Made by a program: the position numbers and the translations under genes
Notes under the pieces: generated by a model
Told to the model about the DNA's origin: nothing
Databases searched by the model: none
What the model saw: the letters and a program-made list of their open reading frames with translations, nothing else
NCBI RefSeq assembly: GCF_947623445.1
Contig: NC_135241.1
Span: forward strand, 1,118,501 to 1,182,500
Direction of reading: 5' to 3'
Source: Clavelina lepadiformis
Taxonomy: Eukaryota > Chordata > Ascidiacea > Aplousobranchia > Clavelinidae
Length of the DNA stretch: 64,000 nt
In this document: in pieces, positions 22,370 through 35,200 of the stretch
How positions within the stretch are numbered: the stretch's first letter is position 1
Layout of the letters: every line of letters starts with the position of its first letter

Positions 22370-24070
22370 AACTGATTTGTAGAAATAGTCCGCATTAAAA
22401 ACAGTAAGTCCGAGGTTGCTTCAAATTCCTAAGTTATTGCTGTTTAGGAAACTGCTAGGAATTATTTATGGATTCCCACTTCGCAGACCTCACCGCCCCA
22501 AACGCTTTTGGATCGCATTCTTTCGCCTGCAAGCTGCTTGAACTGACGACGACCTGCTGGTGACCCGTTTGCAAAAGACACGTTCACAATGGGATGCGAC
22601 GTCTGGACTAATTGTTGACTTTTAATAGTCATAAGCTTACAATAAGTTCGGTGATGTTCGCTCTTATCGTTACATTCAAGCATATGACAGCTTTACATTA
22701 TTACAGCGATTCACACTTTAGTTCACGTTTACTTCATGGTGTGTAAACGTTATACAACAATTGAGATATAGATTGGTGGAATTAGTATTTGACTACAGCT
22801 TGGATTATCCGGTATGAGATGAAACTTATTAAAAGTTAATGAGATACCAGATACTTTCACAATTTAAGCTTATTGAAATAATTACACAAAAAAGAACGCA
22901 CAATTTCTCACAGTACATTTTTAAACCACAAATAACATAAAAAATACAAAAAAAAACACAAAATTTTCTAAGCAAGTTTCAGTTTCCCAGTCCAGGGAGA
23001 CCTACAGGTGCTACACCTTGCCCAAGGTGACCTGGGGGCAACGACAGCTAAGAGATAACTCCATTTCGTCTCAAAGTAAAGTTCTGTCGCCGGATGCAGT
23101 TTGAAGCCATACCCAGGACTACAATACAAACACAAAAATGAAACGCAACTAAAAACTAAATATGAAATACGAAATACAATTATACACACCAACTAGTGTA
23201 TATCAAATTACTTTTAATATGTTCTTCTGTCTAGAATTGCATCAACTACTAACTAACAAAAATAAAACGCAACTAAAAAATAAATATTACCATATTCAAG
23301 TAAAATTAGTTCTCGTTCATGATTTGTTTAACATTGCACCAACTACTAACATCGTTTGCAGTAAATAGATTTGGAGTCATTATACATCATGGAAAATATT
23401 TGTTTCTCGTTTTTAATATTACAGCGAAATGCGTTACTACGCAACAGCACAAAACACTTTTACACAATTTTTGTATTATTTTTAATATTTTTGGTACAAA
23501 GATCATTTTTTGTAATTATTTATGTAATTTTATCAAATTTGCACAATTTTTATGTTGCTAGTTTGCAACAATTGTTTACCCATCTTCTTTATGCATTGAC
23601 ATTAGAAAGTTTAAATGCAATATTTTTATGGGGGTTAAGAAAACAAAATATTTGCTTCAACTTTCGCATTTTTAATATTATCTGAAAAAAATTATTGAAA
23701 GTTTAAATATTGGGAGTTCATAAGATATTTAATTATGGTAAATTTCATTCACTTGTATTATTGGAGCACTTTTAAGCTGATGGAAAATTATTACTTTTAT
23801 TAATTTTTGCAGGTATTAGCAATTTTTCTTTGGGGTTTTAACTGTTGTGACAGGGATTAAAACATATTGGACACCGGGCATCTGCACTTGTGCAACTCCT
23901 GCCTTTAGAATGGATATTTGGTGCAGCAGTTATTAGTTAAAGCTCAACTTTAGAACATCTATGTCCAACAGAAATGTTTTATTCAGTGGTGGATTACCAT
24001 AGGGGTAACTGGGACACGTGCCACAAGCTTCTGAGAGCTAAATTTGCCGAGTTTAGGTGTTTAATTAATT
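22370..24070. other. Spacer between the duplicated fucosyltransferase blocks
   Basis: No gene could be supported. A stretch at about 22970-23290 looks like a retroposon 3' end: a GC-rich part with a frame ending GKLKLA on the minus strand, next to repeated A-rich units. The remainder to 23.8 kb is very AT-rich. Confidence 0.3.
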
Positions 24071-26355
24071 TAATTTAACTCTCATCTTAGTTAGTGCTTT
24101 AACCGCGTATTTTCTATACCAAGCTGTCACTTAGTCATTAACCCACCTAAGAAGTTGTTGTTGCAGCCAAATCGCATTGAGCAAACCAAACGAATACTCA
24201 TCTGAGAAAACACAACCATACAAAAGCGTTGCAATCAGTGGCGCTCTCAAAGTAGACTGTTCCGTGCGAAGCATAATGTGCTCTACGTAGCATCATTAAT
24301 GGGGTTGTCAACTTACGCAATCCGGAAATAATTGAAAAGTACAGAAAGCGCACTAAACGAGGCCAAATAATGAAAGTGACTATTTCACTGTAAGCAAGTG
24401 ATGCAGCCCAGTGTAACAGTAAGCGGTTGGGTCTGGAAAATGGGCAGCATCCAAAAAAGTTATGTTTAACTAGTTAGAGTTTGAAATGACAGTTAAATTT
24501 AGGTTAGAAGATCGACAGATTTAAGTTATTAGGGTTAGGGCTGGCTAGGGTTAGAGTTAGGTTTAGAGTTAGGGTTAGGGTTAGGGTTTAGGTTGGCCTA
24601 TGATATAGCATGTTTTTAATAAAAAATCTGCGAAAAGTAGCTTTGAACGCGCGATTTTTCCCGTGAAATATATTGGCAGACACAAATAATATTGTACAGC
24701 ATTTGAGAATTAAGCCCATCACTGGCCGATGATAACAACAAAATATTGTCAGATCTACACGACAATACTATTAAGAATCAGAGCTTAATAAATGACAATC
24801 CGCATAAATCGAGATTACAACTTATGAAAAAGAAAACAATTGTTTCATCACAAGGAATAATGACTTCCATAACGGCATTGAAAACACTGAAAGTAAACGT
24901 TGTCGTAGCAAACACTGACAATCTCAAAAATATTTTATGTCTTCACTCTTTAATCAAACAACTCAACAAAACGCTACTCTTTGCTTTCAATTTTATTATG
25001 CTTTATCAACCGGCTTGGATTGAATCGGTTTGTCACGGAGCAGCATCATTGTGTTTCTAGTAAAAGTTCGATAACGAAATTATGGGGGTTAATTTTGAGA
25101 CGTTATAATGCTTTAATAAGGAACATCGTAGCATCGTGTTTGCATTAAGAACAACTGTAACCACAACTAAAACTCATAATTTCACTTTCAATTTTTCAAG
25201 AACTATTGTGAAATACTGTGAGCAGAAAGTTTTAAGATTGCAGTTGTATGTACGTCAGAAATATCTGTGCAGATAAACAGAAGAAAGAACCAACCGGATT
25301 CGGTAAATTTAAGCAACCAACAAACTTTAGGCAAGAATATGGCGAGACACTCATCCGTGACGAAGACAATGGCCATTCTCAATGATAATACTTCGCCGAT
25401 GTTTCAAATGAGAAAAATTCTTTGTGTATTTACATCTTTGGGGAAAATGCTCTCACTAAAATCGCGACTTGCTTTCGCTAAATTTTTTTCGGATTATGTT
25501 TGATATGGCACTGCTTGAAATTAAACGCAAAATTTTTGATAAATTTTTCTGTTATTTAGTTAGTAATTTACAGTAAAAATGAATTTTTTGTCCCATTTTG
25601 TCCCATATATGGTAAATCTATTAAGATGGGAGAGTAATTAGAAACCTTTATCCGTAAAATCATGCTTCAACGAAGAAGTAATCGCGAAAAAAGATGCCTT
25701 CAAAATAAAGTTGCTTAACTTAAAACAAGATGTGAATAGAGTTTTGTCATGCATGTCAACAGAAAGAATGAATTGATTGATTGCACAAACAAACAAAGAC
25801 GATCTTCTAAAAGTCTGTGTGACCATTTCTTTCCAGCATTCACAATTGTCGAACATAAAATGCTATTAATCTTGCATGGTATAGGCTATATAACAACAAA
25901 GCATTTTGATTACGTTTCACATATGGCCTAAAACCTCCGTAGCTTATCAACTAATTCCCAAAAAGTGTCGGGCTACACAGTATTTGATGATGCTGATGCT
26001 ACCAAAGAGCTTATTGATTGCATACTGTCTTATTTTGATTAATATCTGTCCACTCTATATGATGATTTTAAACATATAGTGAGGCTGGTGATTCTTTGCA
26101 GTTCAACAAATTTCCCATCAAAACTGTATTTAAATATTCCACACAACAGATGAAACTTCGTGTTTATTTTATACATGGTCCTACCATGCGTTTGTATATT
26201 TTTCCATTCGTAATGGAATTAATAAATTGTGATAACTTTGTATTAAACTTCTTAGAAATAAAAACGCTTTGATCAAAACTAAGTCAAAAGTGGAAAAATG
26301 CTAACAGCAGAAAAAATGCTAATAACATGCCATGTTTTTGCTTTTATTTCAGGGC

Positions 26356-28351
26356 ATGCGTCCATTATCATGCATTGCTGTGTGTTTTGCTTTGCTCTTT
26401 TGCTTTTCTATCGCTGGTCTTTGGATTTCTAAAGCAAGCACCGATGCTATACTGAGAACTTTCTCACCGAATACAAACTTTGCTACAAAACTGTTCAATG
26501 CATCATCATTTCCATTCTTTGCACAATCACTGGAGAACACATCAGTCGGCAAACATGAGGAAGATGGAAGAAGAATGACTCTACGTGAAGCATTACACTT
26601 CGCTTCTCTTAAAACAAAGGTAGTTTTAGAATGATATTATATGATTAAAAAATTGATTTATTTATGTTATATTGAATATATATATTTCCTATAGTTTTAT
26701 ATGCTTTACATACCATTATACTCATGGTAGCATACAAAACGTGACACTCCATGCAGTCTCCTGCCCCGCCATCAAGTTTGTAAGTCACCATCATTAAATT
26801 GACAAAACTCAGCAAAATGCATCAGGTCATCTGACAAAGATGTGTCATACATTTTGCTGAGTTTTATCAATTTAATGTTTCGTTTTACCGTATATACTTT
26901 TATAAATTTTAACTTGATTAAAACAGATCATTCTTGAATGGTGCAGTTCGAAGGCTTCCCCGAATGAAAGAAGATGTGGAAGTTGCAAAGTAACAGATGA
27001 CAGATCCTTGGTATGTTTGATTCTCTGCTGAGAAAAATGAAGAGTCATTTGAAATAGTTTTTGTACTTGTTCTTTTATTGTGTGACTCTTGTCTTAACAA
27101 GTTAATTGCGAGATATTACTTCATGCGAACATCAACAACACTTGGCTTATTTACGCAAGTATCACGCAGATATCGAATCCTGATACTGCTGCAGTTGTTT
27201 TTAATAAAGCTTGTGGTCAGCGTTCAAATATGCCCCCTGACCATATAAGGTAAGAACTGACATCATGACTGATTTGTTTATCTTGTGTTATGTTTTATTA
27301 ATTGTTATTCTTCATAGACGTCCTGACCAACTTTATATTTGGAGAAACGCAGAATCGCCACCAAACACCCACAACTTCAAGAATATTGAACTCGATGACT
27401 TCGAGGAGAACTACTTCAATGCAACTGAGACTTACAGGTCTGCACGAGATTAATACAATCATCGGCGGTTTATCGGTTTGTTGTTTATGGTCACTTCGAT
27501 TCTGTTTCTCAGGAGGGACTCCGACTTTTATAAACCATATTCGGCTAGTCGGCAGATTAAGAAACAAATTATGAAGTATAGAGACCTTCACAAGAAGAAT
27601 AAAACGAGTTTCGGTGTTTGGATTGTCAGCAACTGTGGTGGATCATCAGGTGCGAAACGACGAATGGATTTGTATCGAAACTTGACAAAGGCTGGACTAA
27701 AAATCGATGTGGCTGGGAGGTAGCTATAATATAATGACATTTCATCACTTATTTTCCAAGCCACAAATTGTTCTATTTTATTACAGATGCTTTCACAGAG
27801 ATTTGACTCCGCGTCGAGGAACTGATGCGTTTTTAAGCACGCTACATAAATACAAATTCTACTTTTCATTTGAAAACTCTTATCACTGCCGAGATTATAT
27901 CACGGAAAAATTCTACAGTCACGGGTTGGCTGCTGGCACTGTACCGGTTGTGACCGGACCAAGACGAGAGAATTACGAAGCGGTTGCGCCTCCACATTCC
28001 TTCATCCACACAGACGACTTCGACAGCCCCAAAGCTTTGGTCGATTATTTAAACTATTTAGACTCAAACGACACAGCCTACAAAGAGTACTTTGCATGGA
28101 GAGACAAATTACTTGAAGATGATGATTTATTACTCAAGCACCAACTCCATGTGACTGGTCATTGTCTGTTGTGTCGGCATTTGCATGGCATTGACACGGG
28201 ACCGATGTCGCATCAGGCGATTTATCTGGATGCTGGTTCCAGTCGAGATGAGGGAGACGATGAAGTGATTGTGATGAAGACAATGAAAGAAATGAAAGTA
28301 AAGTCAATCAAGAATTGGTGGTATGATGGTGAAGATGCTGATTGTATTTAG
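26356..28351 (+). CDS. Alpha-1,3-fucosyltransferase, GT10, paralogue 3
   Basis: Six coding exons: 26356-26619, 26927-27010, 27170-27249, 27318-27437, 27513-27719 and 27787-28351, giving 439 residues. Same intron phases as paralogues 1 and 2. The protein has an N-terminal membrane anchor and a complete GT10 domain. Its last exon differs from that of paralogue 2 by two residues by eye (D/E and D/N). Exon 2 is three codons shorter than in paralogue 2 (ILEWCSSKASPNERRCG). The first intron contains a hairpin at 26792-26877 that is truncated in paralogue 2. Expected role is Golgi fucosylation, perhaps with different acceptor preference. All exons are open. Confidence 0.9.
26792..26877. repeat. Hairpin element in fucosyltransferase 3 intron 1
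   Basis: Arms of 28 bases (26792-26819 and 26850-26877) are inverted repeats with one mismatch around a 30-base loop. In paralogue 2 only the right arm and loop remain (near 19915-19985). It could be a tiny foldback element or a hairpin RNA source. Confidence 0.6.
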
Positions 28352-28765
28352 TTAAATGCACATTTATCCGTGTAGCTGCCTTATTTCTGTCGCGTTTTTA
28401 ATATTTTTGGTGCCAATCATTACTTATCTCCAGTATATTCATTTATCTTTCCATGCAATATGGTTTATTCTACATGCATTGTGATGTAGCCACATTAAAA
28501 GTGGAAATTGTATTTTTATCGGCATAGTAATCATCATTATGCCTTGATCTTGTATCCCATTAACAAGTCGAGGAATCAAGGCTTAGTTAGAAGCCAAAAC
28601 GTGTTTTTTATTTACGACTGTAAATTAACTTTTATTCGGTTAAAATCCGTTGAAAAAATTTTCATGTTGTTTTACTTTCCAAAACAATTAGCAATGTTCA
28701 TATGATATTTATGGTCACAACGCCTTGGACAAATTTGACAGCCGGTATAGTGCCAAAACCTGTCC

Positions 28766-28790
28766 TGGTGGTGGTGGTGGTGGTGGTGGT
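28766..28790 (+). repeat. (TGG)8 microsatellite
   Basis: Eight TGG units at the right edge of duplication copy B. Copy A lacks it at the equivalent place. Confidence 0.9.
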
Positions 28791-28833
28791 GATGACTGGT
28801 TTGTCTCCTTACTATTGACAAAAAAATACAGCA

Positions 28834-29461
28834 TCAAACTAAAATTGACCATTCGTAAGTCGGTCTATTGCAGTCTTCTAGGCCGGAAATACATTCAGGC
28901 AAATTAGCCATTTGCCTCCGCAATTTCTCTGAAAGTATAACGCATAATGTTGTTAGTGTCAAGCTAAGCTTCACTATCACTTACAGCTTGGCGGTATTGC
29001 CGCACAGTTCCTTCTAATTCCGCGATGCGCCCAAGAAGGCGGGTGTTATGATTTTTTAGTTCCCTATTTTTGCCCTGTTGATAATGTAACAACGTTTAGC
29101 GCTGCACAAGGACGTTAGAAGACAAATATCGGCTTACAAAAGTAACCTTCAGATATGTAAGAACGGACTGGACCACGGCCATAGCAGTTTCATAGTTCTC
29201 ATGCCGAACCTCTACTAACGGACACATCTTCTTGCCACGATCATCTGCTTCTTTGTACCTGCAAGAAAAAGAGTTAGAAGTGGGAAGAGGGAAAATTGGG
29301 GTCCCAGAGGTTAAGGAGCCGTTCGAGGAAGAAGGTCGGGAAATTCCCGGGAGCCAGTGAGAAGTTGAGGGTTGGCTAGAGGACGCCGGTGGGGAGGTTG
29401 AGGGTCGGCCAGAGGTTGCAGGTGGGGAGGTAGGTTTTTGAGAAGACATTGAGCTAGACAT
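28834..29461 (-). CDS. Pro/Ser-rich coiled-coil protein, unknown
   Basis: Exons in transcription order: up to 29147, then 28985-29074 and 28834-28926 (stop). Donors at 29146 and 28984 (GTAAGT) and acceptors before 29074 and 28926 keep frame. From the ATG at 29461 the product would be 165 residues. The N-terminal 65 are Ser/Pro/Thr-rich low-complexity sequence with repeated SPPA units. Then comes a charged segment (KEADDRGKKMCPLVEVRH), a heptad-like helix (RELKNHNTRLLGRIAELEG) and a short tail. TCTTTTTCTTGCAG before 29258 is a good acceptor, so the Ser/Pro part may instead be intron and the true 5' exon may lie upstream. The last acceptor has two options two bases apart; the one that keeps frame was taken. 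No family recognised. Confidence 0.5.
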
Positions 29462-29499
29462 ATTGAATTGAATTAAAGTTTGCATGAGAATACAGAAAC

Positions 29500-32280
29500 C
29501 CGAACAAAAATAAATCAGTTAAAAACTTATTATCAAACAGGCGGCGCAATAAAAACATTCATCTAATAAAACAGCACTTTTTTTATTGCATTTATGAATG
29601 TAAAGCCCTCTTCAAAGTTAACTAAATGTTTGTTTCACTGGCAAATTCCCTTGATTGACGATAGCAATTCGAAGCAAATGAAGTCACCGTTATACCGTTA
29701 GGGTTATAGTTTAGTTAATCATACGCGATAATGTTAGATTAGGCCTTAAAGCAAGTATAAGCATCAAAGGTGTGACTTTCGCCGGTGAAACAAACACTTA
29801 TTTGCTGACAGATTTTATTATTTCAAGCGATTTTATCAAACGATTTAAGTTGCTAATGTGCTCATGCCAACAGCGCATTGTCTATCTTTAGTCTCGCTGT
29901 CTACCGAGAATTACGCGATAAATCATCTGCGAAAAATTACATTTTTGAGGTTTAGTTCTACTGCACTGGCCTTGATGCACGAAATCAAGGTTTGGTCTCT
30001 GAGTAGATTGATTGACTACAAAATACAGTGATAAGGAACGTTACGTTTGAGAAAACCTCTCCACTACAAACATCCACGATCAGTCGCCAAACACGTGTCA
30101 CAAAAAGCGCATCTAACTCAGCTCTATGCGACTAAACATGTTTCTAGCTTATGACCACGTCCTTTCCAACATCTTGGAAGCTGACTGACTAAAGACTTTG
30201 GAGTTTGAGATACACGGGAGTCGAGCGCACGTGAGACGTGGAATGTTAATCACCTTCAAAAACGTTGATAACTTTCGAAAAGGCGCCTGTTAAAGGTGAA
30301 TGCTCCAAACTTGTGGAATGCGTTTTGAACCCAAGAGTCCGAAATACATCAAGACCCAACAGAAGCGGTGCTTGCCAATGTCGAAAATACATGCGTGATA
30401 ATTGCAGATTTTGTTATTTGACTATGGCCTTGTGTTGAGGACATGTTATGACTTACGTTTATAAACTATGAATTTGACAAATAGTAGATATACGACTGCG
30501 GCTCACTTTGATTTTATTTCTTTAAATGTTTAAGCGTTGTTATTTGCACAATAATAAGTAATCTAATAACTTACAGATTAGTTCTAATTTTTTCGAATTA
30601 AAATGCGATAGGCAGCTATCTATGATAAAAATTTCAATAGATATAAGACTACATTCAATCATTCATTTTATTTTTCGTCAAAAGTACGATGGGGACGAAA
30701 AAACAAACCAATTGCTACTCGCTTAAAACGCACCAATGAACGGGGAAAAGTGACACAATCAAAAAGGATTAGGACATGGTTAAAAATATTTAAAGTGATA
30801 ATTGCTGGTAACAACTAGCACGGCCACTAAACACATAATTAGTTGAATCTCTAAAACATAAGTTGAAAAAGCGAAGTTAAGCAGACAAGCAAGTGGTTTG
30901 TTTAAGCAACAGATGATTGAAAATTACTTCAATGCTGTACATCAGAAGAGGGGGAAAGAAAATCCACCATAAAGAAGACAAGAGCCCGGGTTCCGGCGGC
31001 CATAGCGCTAATGAAGGGCGTTGTTGATGAACCTGAGTGTATGCAGCTGAATGCACGCCAATGATTGTCTTTGGAAGATGTGAATGAAATTACTGCTCGT
31101 TGCAAGATGGAATTTTCCCTGGTACATTGACAGTGATGTACGGAGCCAATGCTGTCCAATAGATGTTGGTGCTGAAAGGACTTTAGACAGGACCTCTCTT
31201 ATTCCAAAGCTCAAAACTTGGGTGGCGCTGGTGGTGACGTCTCAATCCAGTAACTGGTTCCAGTCTTTAATCTTGAAATATATAAAAGCAGTCTGCAGTA
31301 AATATCCAAGATAGTTATGAAATGAGTGTTGAAAATTCACAAATTATTTAATAAATAATAAATAAGGAGTGTTAAAGTTATTTGCTTATAACTTACAAAC
31401 AACGAATTGAGCATCGATGTATAAACAACCGATATCGATGTACATCGGTTTCAATCATCACTGAATCCATGGAATTTCTAAGTATATGTAAGTTCAATAA
31501 GAATGTTAAAATTGTTCTTATAATTTTAATGTATGACAACTTAGCAGGAGCGCTAGTTGTTAGCTAACACTTCGCACAGACTGCCAGGGGCAACAAGAAT
31601 TGGATGGCATCAAGTGGTACGAGCTGCATGGAAGTATATTCGGGTTTGTGCGAAACCGAATAATTAATTATCAAGTATAGGTCGAAACAAACGAATCCCG
31701 AATATTTTCGTATTAGCATCAAACTTTAAGTCCAAAAAATTCTAAAGAATGTTTCCGCAACTGTACCTTACCCATTGTTACGTGATAGATGCATCATTGT
31801 TTTGCAAAGATACGATTAAAGCAACATCCGGTGAACGTAGGGTAAATGTCTGGCAATTACAGTATAACAACATGCTACTAGCTACTTGATTGCTGCTTGC
31901 GGTTTATTGCAACACAAGCCTTACAAAGCGGAAGTACAGTATAATAGTGCTTCGGGTGATAGTTATTGGACGGAAATCCCTTTTATGACATCATTAAGCC
32001 CAGTTCGCACAATGGGAAGGAAAAAATTCAATGTTTAAACGTTTTTCGCTTAATACGTCGACGTCATAAAACGTGACAATAGTATAACGTGCGACAGATG
32101 ACGACGGTCGCCGTTTCAGTGACTTGCACTAAGAATGAGGCCGGTGTGAAATCATAATATGATTTTATATCGGAAGTTAGAGCTAAGGTAGACTTAACAA
32201 GCTGTGGCAGTCAGGACTGATCGTGTTGAAACTTTCTAACCAGACAATTTTTCTTTCGTTTAGCGAAATTCCCAAGTTTA
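29500..32280. other. Intergenic, no gene recognised
   Basis: No supported gene. A hydrophobic minus-strand frame near 30929-31030 and overlapping plus-strand frames to 31314 could not be tied to neighbouring exons. A 50-base motif at about 30655-30705 recurs at about 48194-48245. Confidence 0.35.
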
Positions 32281-32291
32281 CAGATAGAAAT

Positions 32292-35200
32292 ATGAATTTT
32301 GGTGTCTGCTTAAACTTGATTGTAATTTTTGGATTTATTTTTGGGTTTCAATGCGCGAGTGCTCGGGTGTTAGAGACCTACACTTTCACAGGTTTGTTCC
32401 AAACAAAGTCATATGATGTCGTTATTTCGCTGAAGCTTGCACCAGCTCTATTATATATTAACATTAAACTTTATTTTTTTCAAAGACTGATTTTATAGAA
32501 ACATGGCTAGAGGTAACACTCGAACCTCAAACACTTATTAAGTATTATTCCAGAAAACAAATTGCATGACTCAGATGATCATAAACACTTGTCAAACTAC
32601 AACAAGTATATTCAGACATACGCAGGGAATGAATGGAGCTGGAAAATGTTATAGAACAGCATTAGTAGAGAGCTACGTGAACGAAAGCATCGTCAAAACA
32701 ATATTTTCCGCAAAACATTAATTTCACCCAAACGGAATTAAACCAGAAAAATTTCTGTTTGTCTTGTTAAAATCATGGCATGGGTTTTGCGTGACAATGC
32801 ACATAGAGCAGGAAGTACGCGTGATGCCAAATTTGTCTTTACCAAAGCTGTTTATTTAGCTTCTATAAAATTTAACGCTTTCATTGAAATGTCAACGAGA
32901 TGAATTTAGAAATAAACGTTTTTGTGCAGATTCGATTCGAACAGCGGTGGTGGACGCGCATAACTTGGCGAGGCGCTCAGTCAGTCCACCGGCACAGAAC
33001 ATGAGAATAATGAGCTGGGACAACCAACTGGCCAGGCTTGCCTCTCAATATTCAAGGAGATGTTTATTTGAGCATAATGAGGTAATGACGTGACATAATC
33101 GTGAGGTCCAATTTCCATTTAAGGGCTCAGCTGAACGCATTTCGATCACGTGCTTTTCCTCGCAATAAGAGCACGAGATCGGTTCGGCGTTGGTTGCAGT
33201 TTGCTTCCGTCATGTTCTCACGCAACGTTTTGTCTTTTATGTTACAAGCAACGGTCGCACAGTCGCTTCAAACCACCCGGAGAAAATATATTCGTCTCCC
33301 GCGGACTTACTTTCAACCGAGACTACGCAGTGAGATCGGTGGTGGACTGGGACGCCGAAAAAGCGTACTACAGCCTTGACAATGGCTGCCAGGATAACCA
33401 AATATGCGGCCACTACACACAAGTATACTTAACTGCAAACAGTCATGTTTTAAAGCTTTTCCGACTATGATAATTTGAGCACTGTTAAGTGCAATCATGT
33501 TACGACGTGTTATATAACAATTACATCCCAGGTGGTGTGGAGTGATACTTTCAAAGTCGGCTGTGGCGCCTCAAAATGTACTAGCATTAACGTACGCGGC
33601 CAGGAATGGAGGGATGCCACTGTATTAATCTGCAACTACGGCCCCAGTGGCAATGTAGTGGGCAGGTCGGTTCTTGTGATTATGAAAATCTTTCATGCCT
33701 GCACAGCATCATCATGTTAACCTATACAGCAAATAGTGACATGAGAGTGGTTTTATATTCACTCGGTTTAGGCTTCCTTACGTTGAGGGTCAATCCTGTG
33801 AAGCATGTCATTCGTCTGATCGTTGTGAAAATAAACTCTGCACAAATCCGATGCGAGAAGCCTCAGTGCCACCGAGTAAGATTATGTAGAAAGAATTAAA
33901 GCACTGAAGTTTACGTCTTGACGTTAATGCTTTTGTTTCAAGCACGTTCATGTATCAAAAACAAAACGATCGTAATATAACATCGCGGCATACTTCAAAC
34001 CTATCTACTGCCCTGATGCTAAGATAAACGCACAACAACACAAGATGTCTTTGTTCCCGTTAAAATCACAAATTTATTAACAGCTCCAACATGGACGGAA
34101 TGGGGCCAATGGACCGAGTGTTCGGCGACTTGTGGTAGAAATGGCGGATCTCGCACCAGAAGAAGATCTTGTAGCACGACCGTGATCTCAGACTGCACTG
34201 GCGCGTCCATAAATTACGACATCTTCACTTGCGTCCTCTTGCCTGACTGCCCGACTGGAGGTGGCCCCAGCGCAGGTAAGCCGACTAACGCGTGCATGTC
34301 GTCATACAGAGGATTGTGCCAAATATTTCTTAATGTACCAGCGAAAAAAACGTAAAGAAATAGAAAAATTAAGAAAAGAGTTTTGACGAACAAAAGGTGA
34401 ATGAAACAGACGGAAAATCAACCTAAAAAAACCTAAAAAGCATGAGTTTAACAAATGAAAGACAAACAAGAACAAGAACTCGCCTGAAAGCAGCAAACCT
34501 ACTCCCGTAATTTTGTCCATAGCCTGGAGCGCTTGGGGAAGATGGAGCGAATGTTCCAGATCTTGTGGAAGTGGAAGACAATCCAGGACGCGAAGTTGCT
34601 CGACAGGAAACGTCCGCGATTGTTCTGGAGATAATCGGATGAACTTGAGATGCAACACACAACCCTGTGTTACAGAGCCGGCGGGTACGTCATTCGAGCT
34701 TTCAGAAAAAGATCTCGCAAGTATTTGTGAGCATTAGGTTATGTTTGGTAAAGAATTTCACAACGAAGAATGCCCGTCATTACCAATACCGCCTCATACT
34801 GTAATTCAACATTGCTATGTGAAAAGTAAACGATTTATGCTGACTGGTGTAACTTATTGATTGCCCAATTTCAAGTTTGGCGAGCGTGGGGTAGATGGGG
34901 AGCTTGTTCTCAATCTTGTGGCGGAGGAAGACAATCTAGAACACGGACCTGTTCTACCGGAACTAATGGCGACTGCTCGGGGAGAAATCGAGGCTCAAGA
35001 GCATGTAACACACAAGTTTGTCCAAGTATGTGATCAATGAAGCACTCTGAGTTCAGTATCTTTTTAAGAACCAACTGCTGTGTTGCGTTCTAATACCGAT
35101 GCAATACGTTTCTATCAAGTTTCGTTGTTTGCAAATCTTTGAATTGTTGAAAAGCTACAAAACTTTAAACTTGTCACTGTGCGAAGGCTGGCGACCTTGG

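Noticed and set aside
22462-22683. 73-codon minus-strand frame ending GGEVCEVGIHK
   Set aside because: No splice sites, promoter or family; probably part of a repeat.
30929-31214. Minus-strand frames ending in a hydrophobic GPI-like stretch
   Set aside because: A possible phase 1 terminal exon, but no upstream exon of a matching gene lies on the minus strand nearby.
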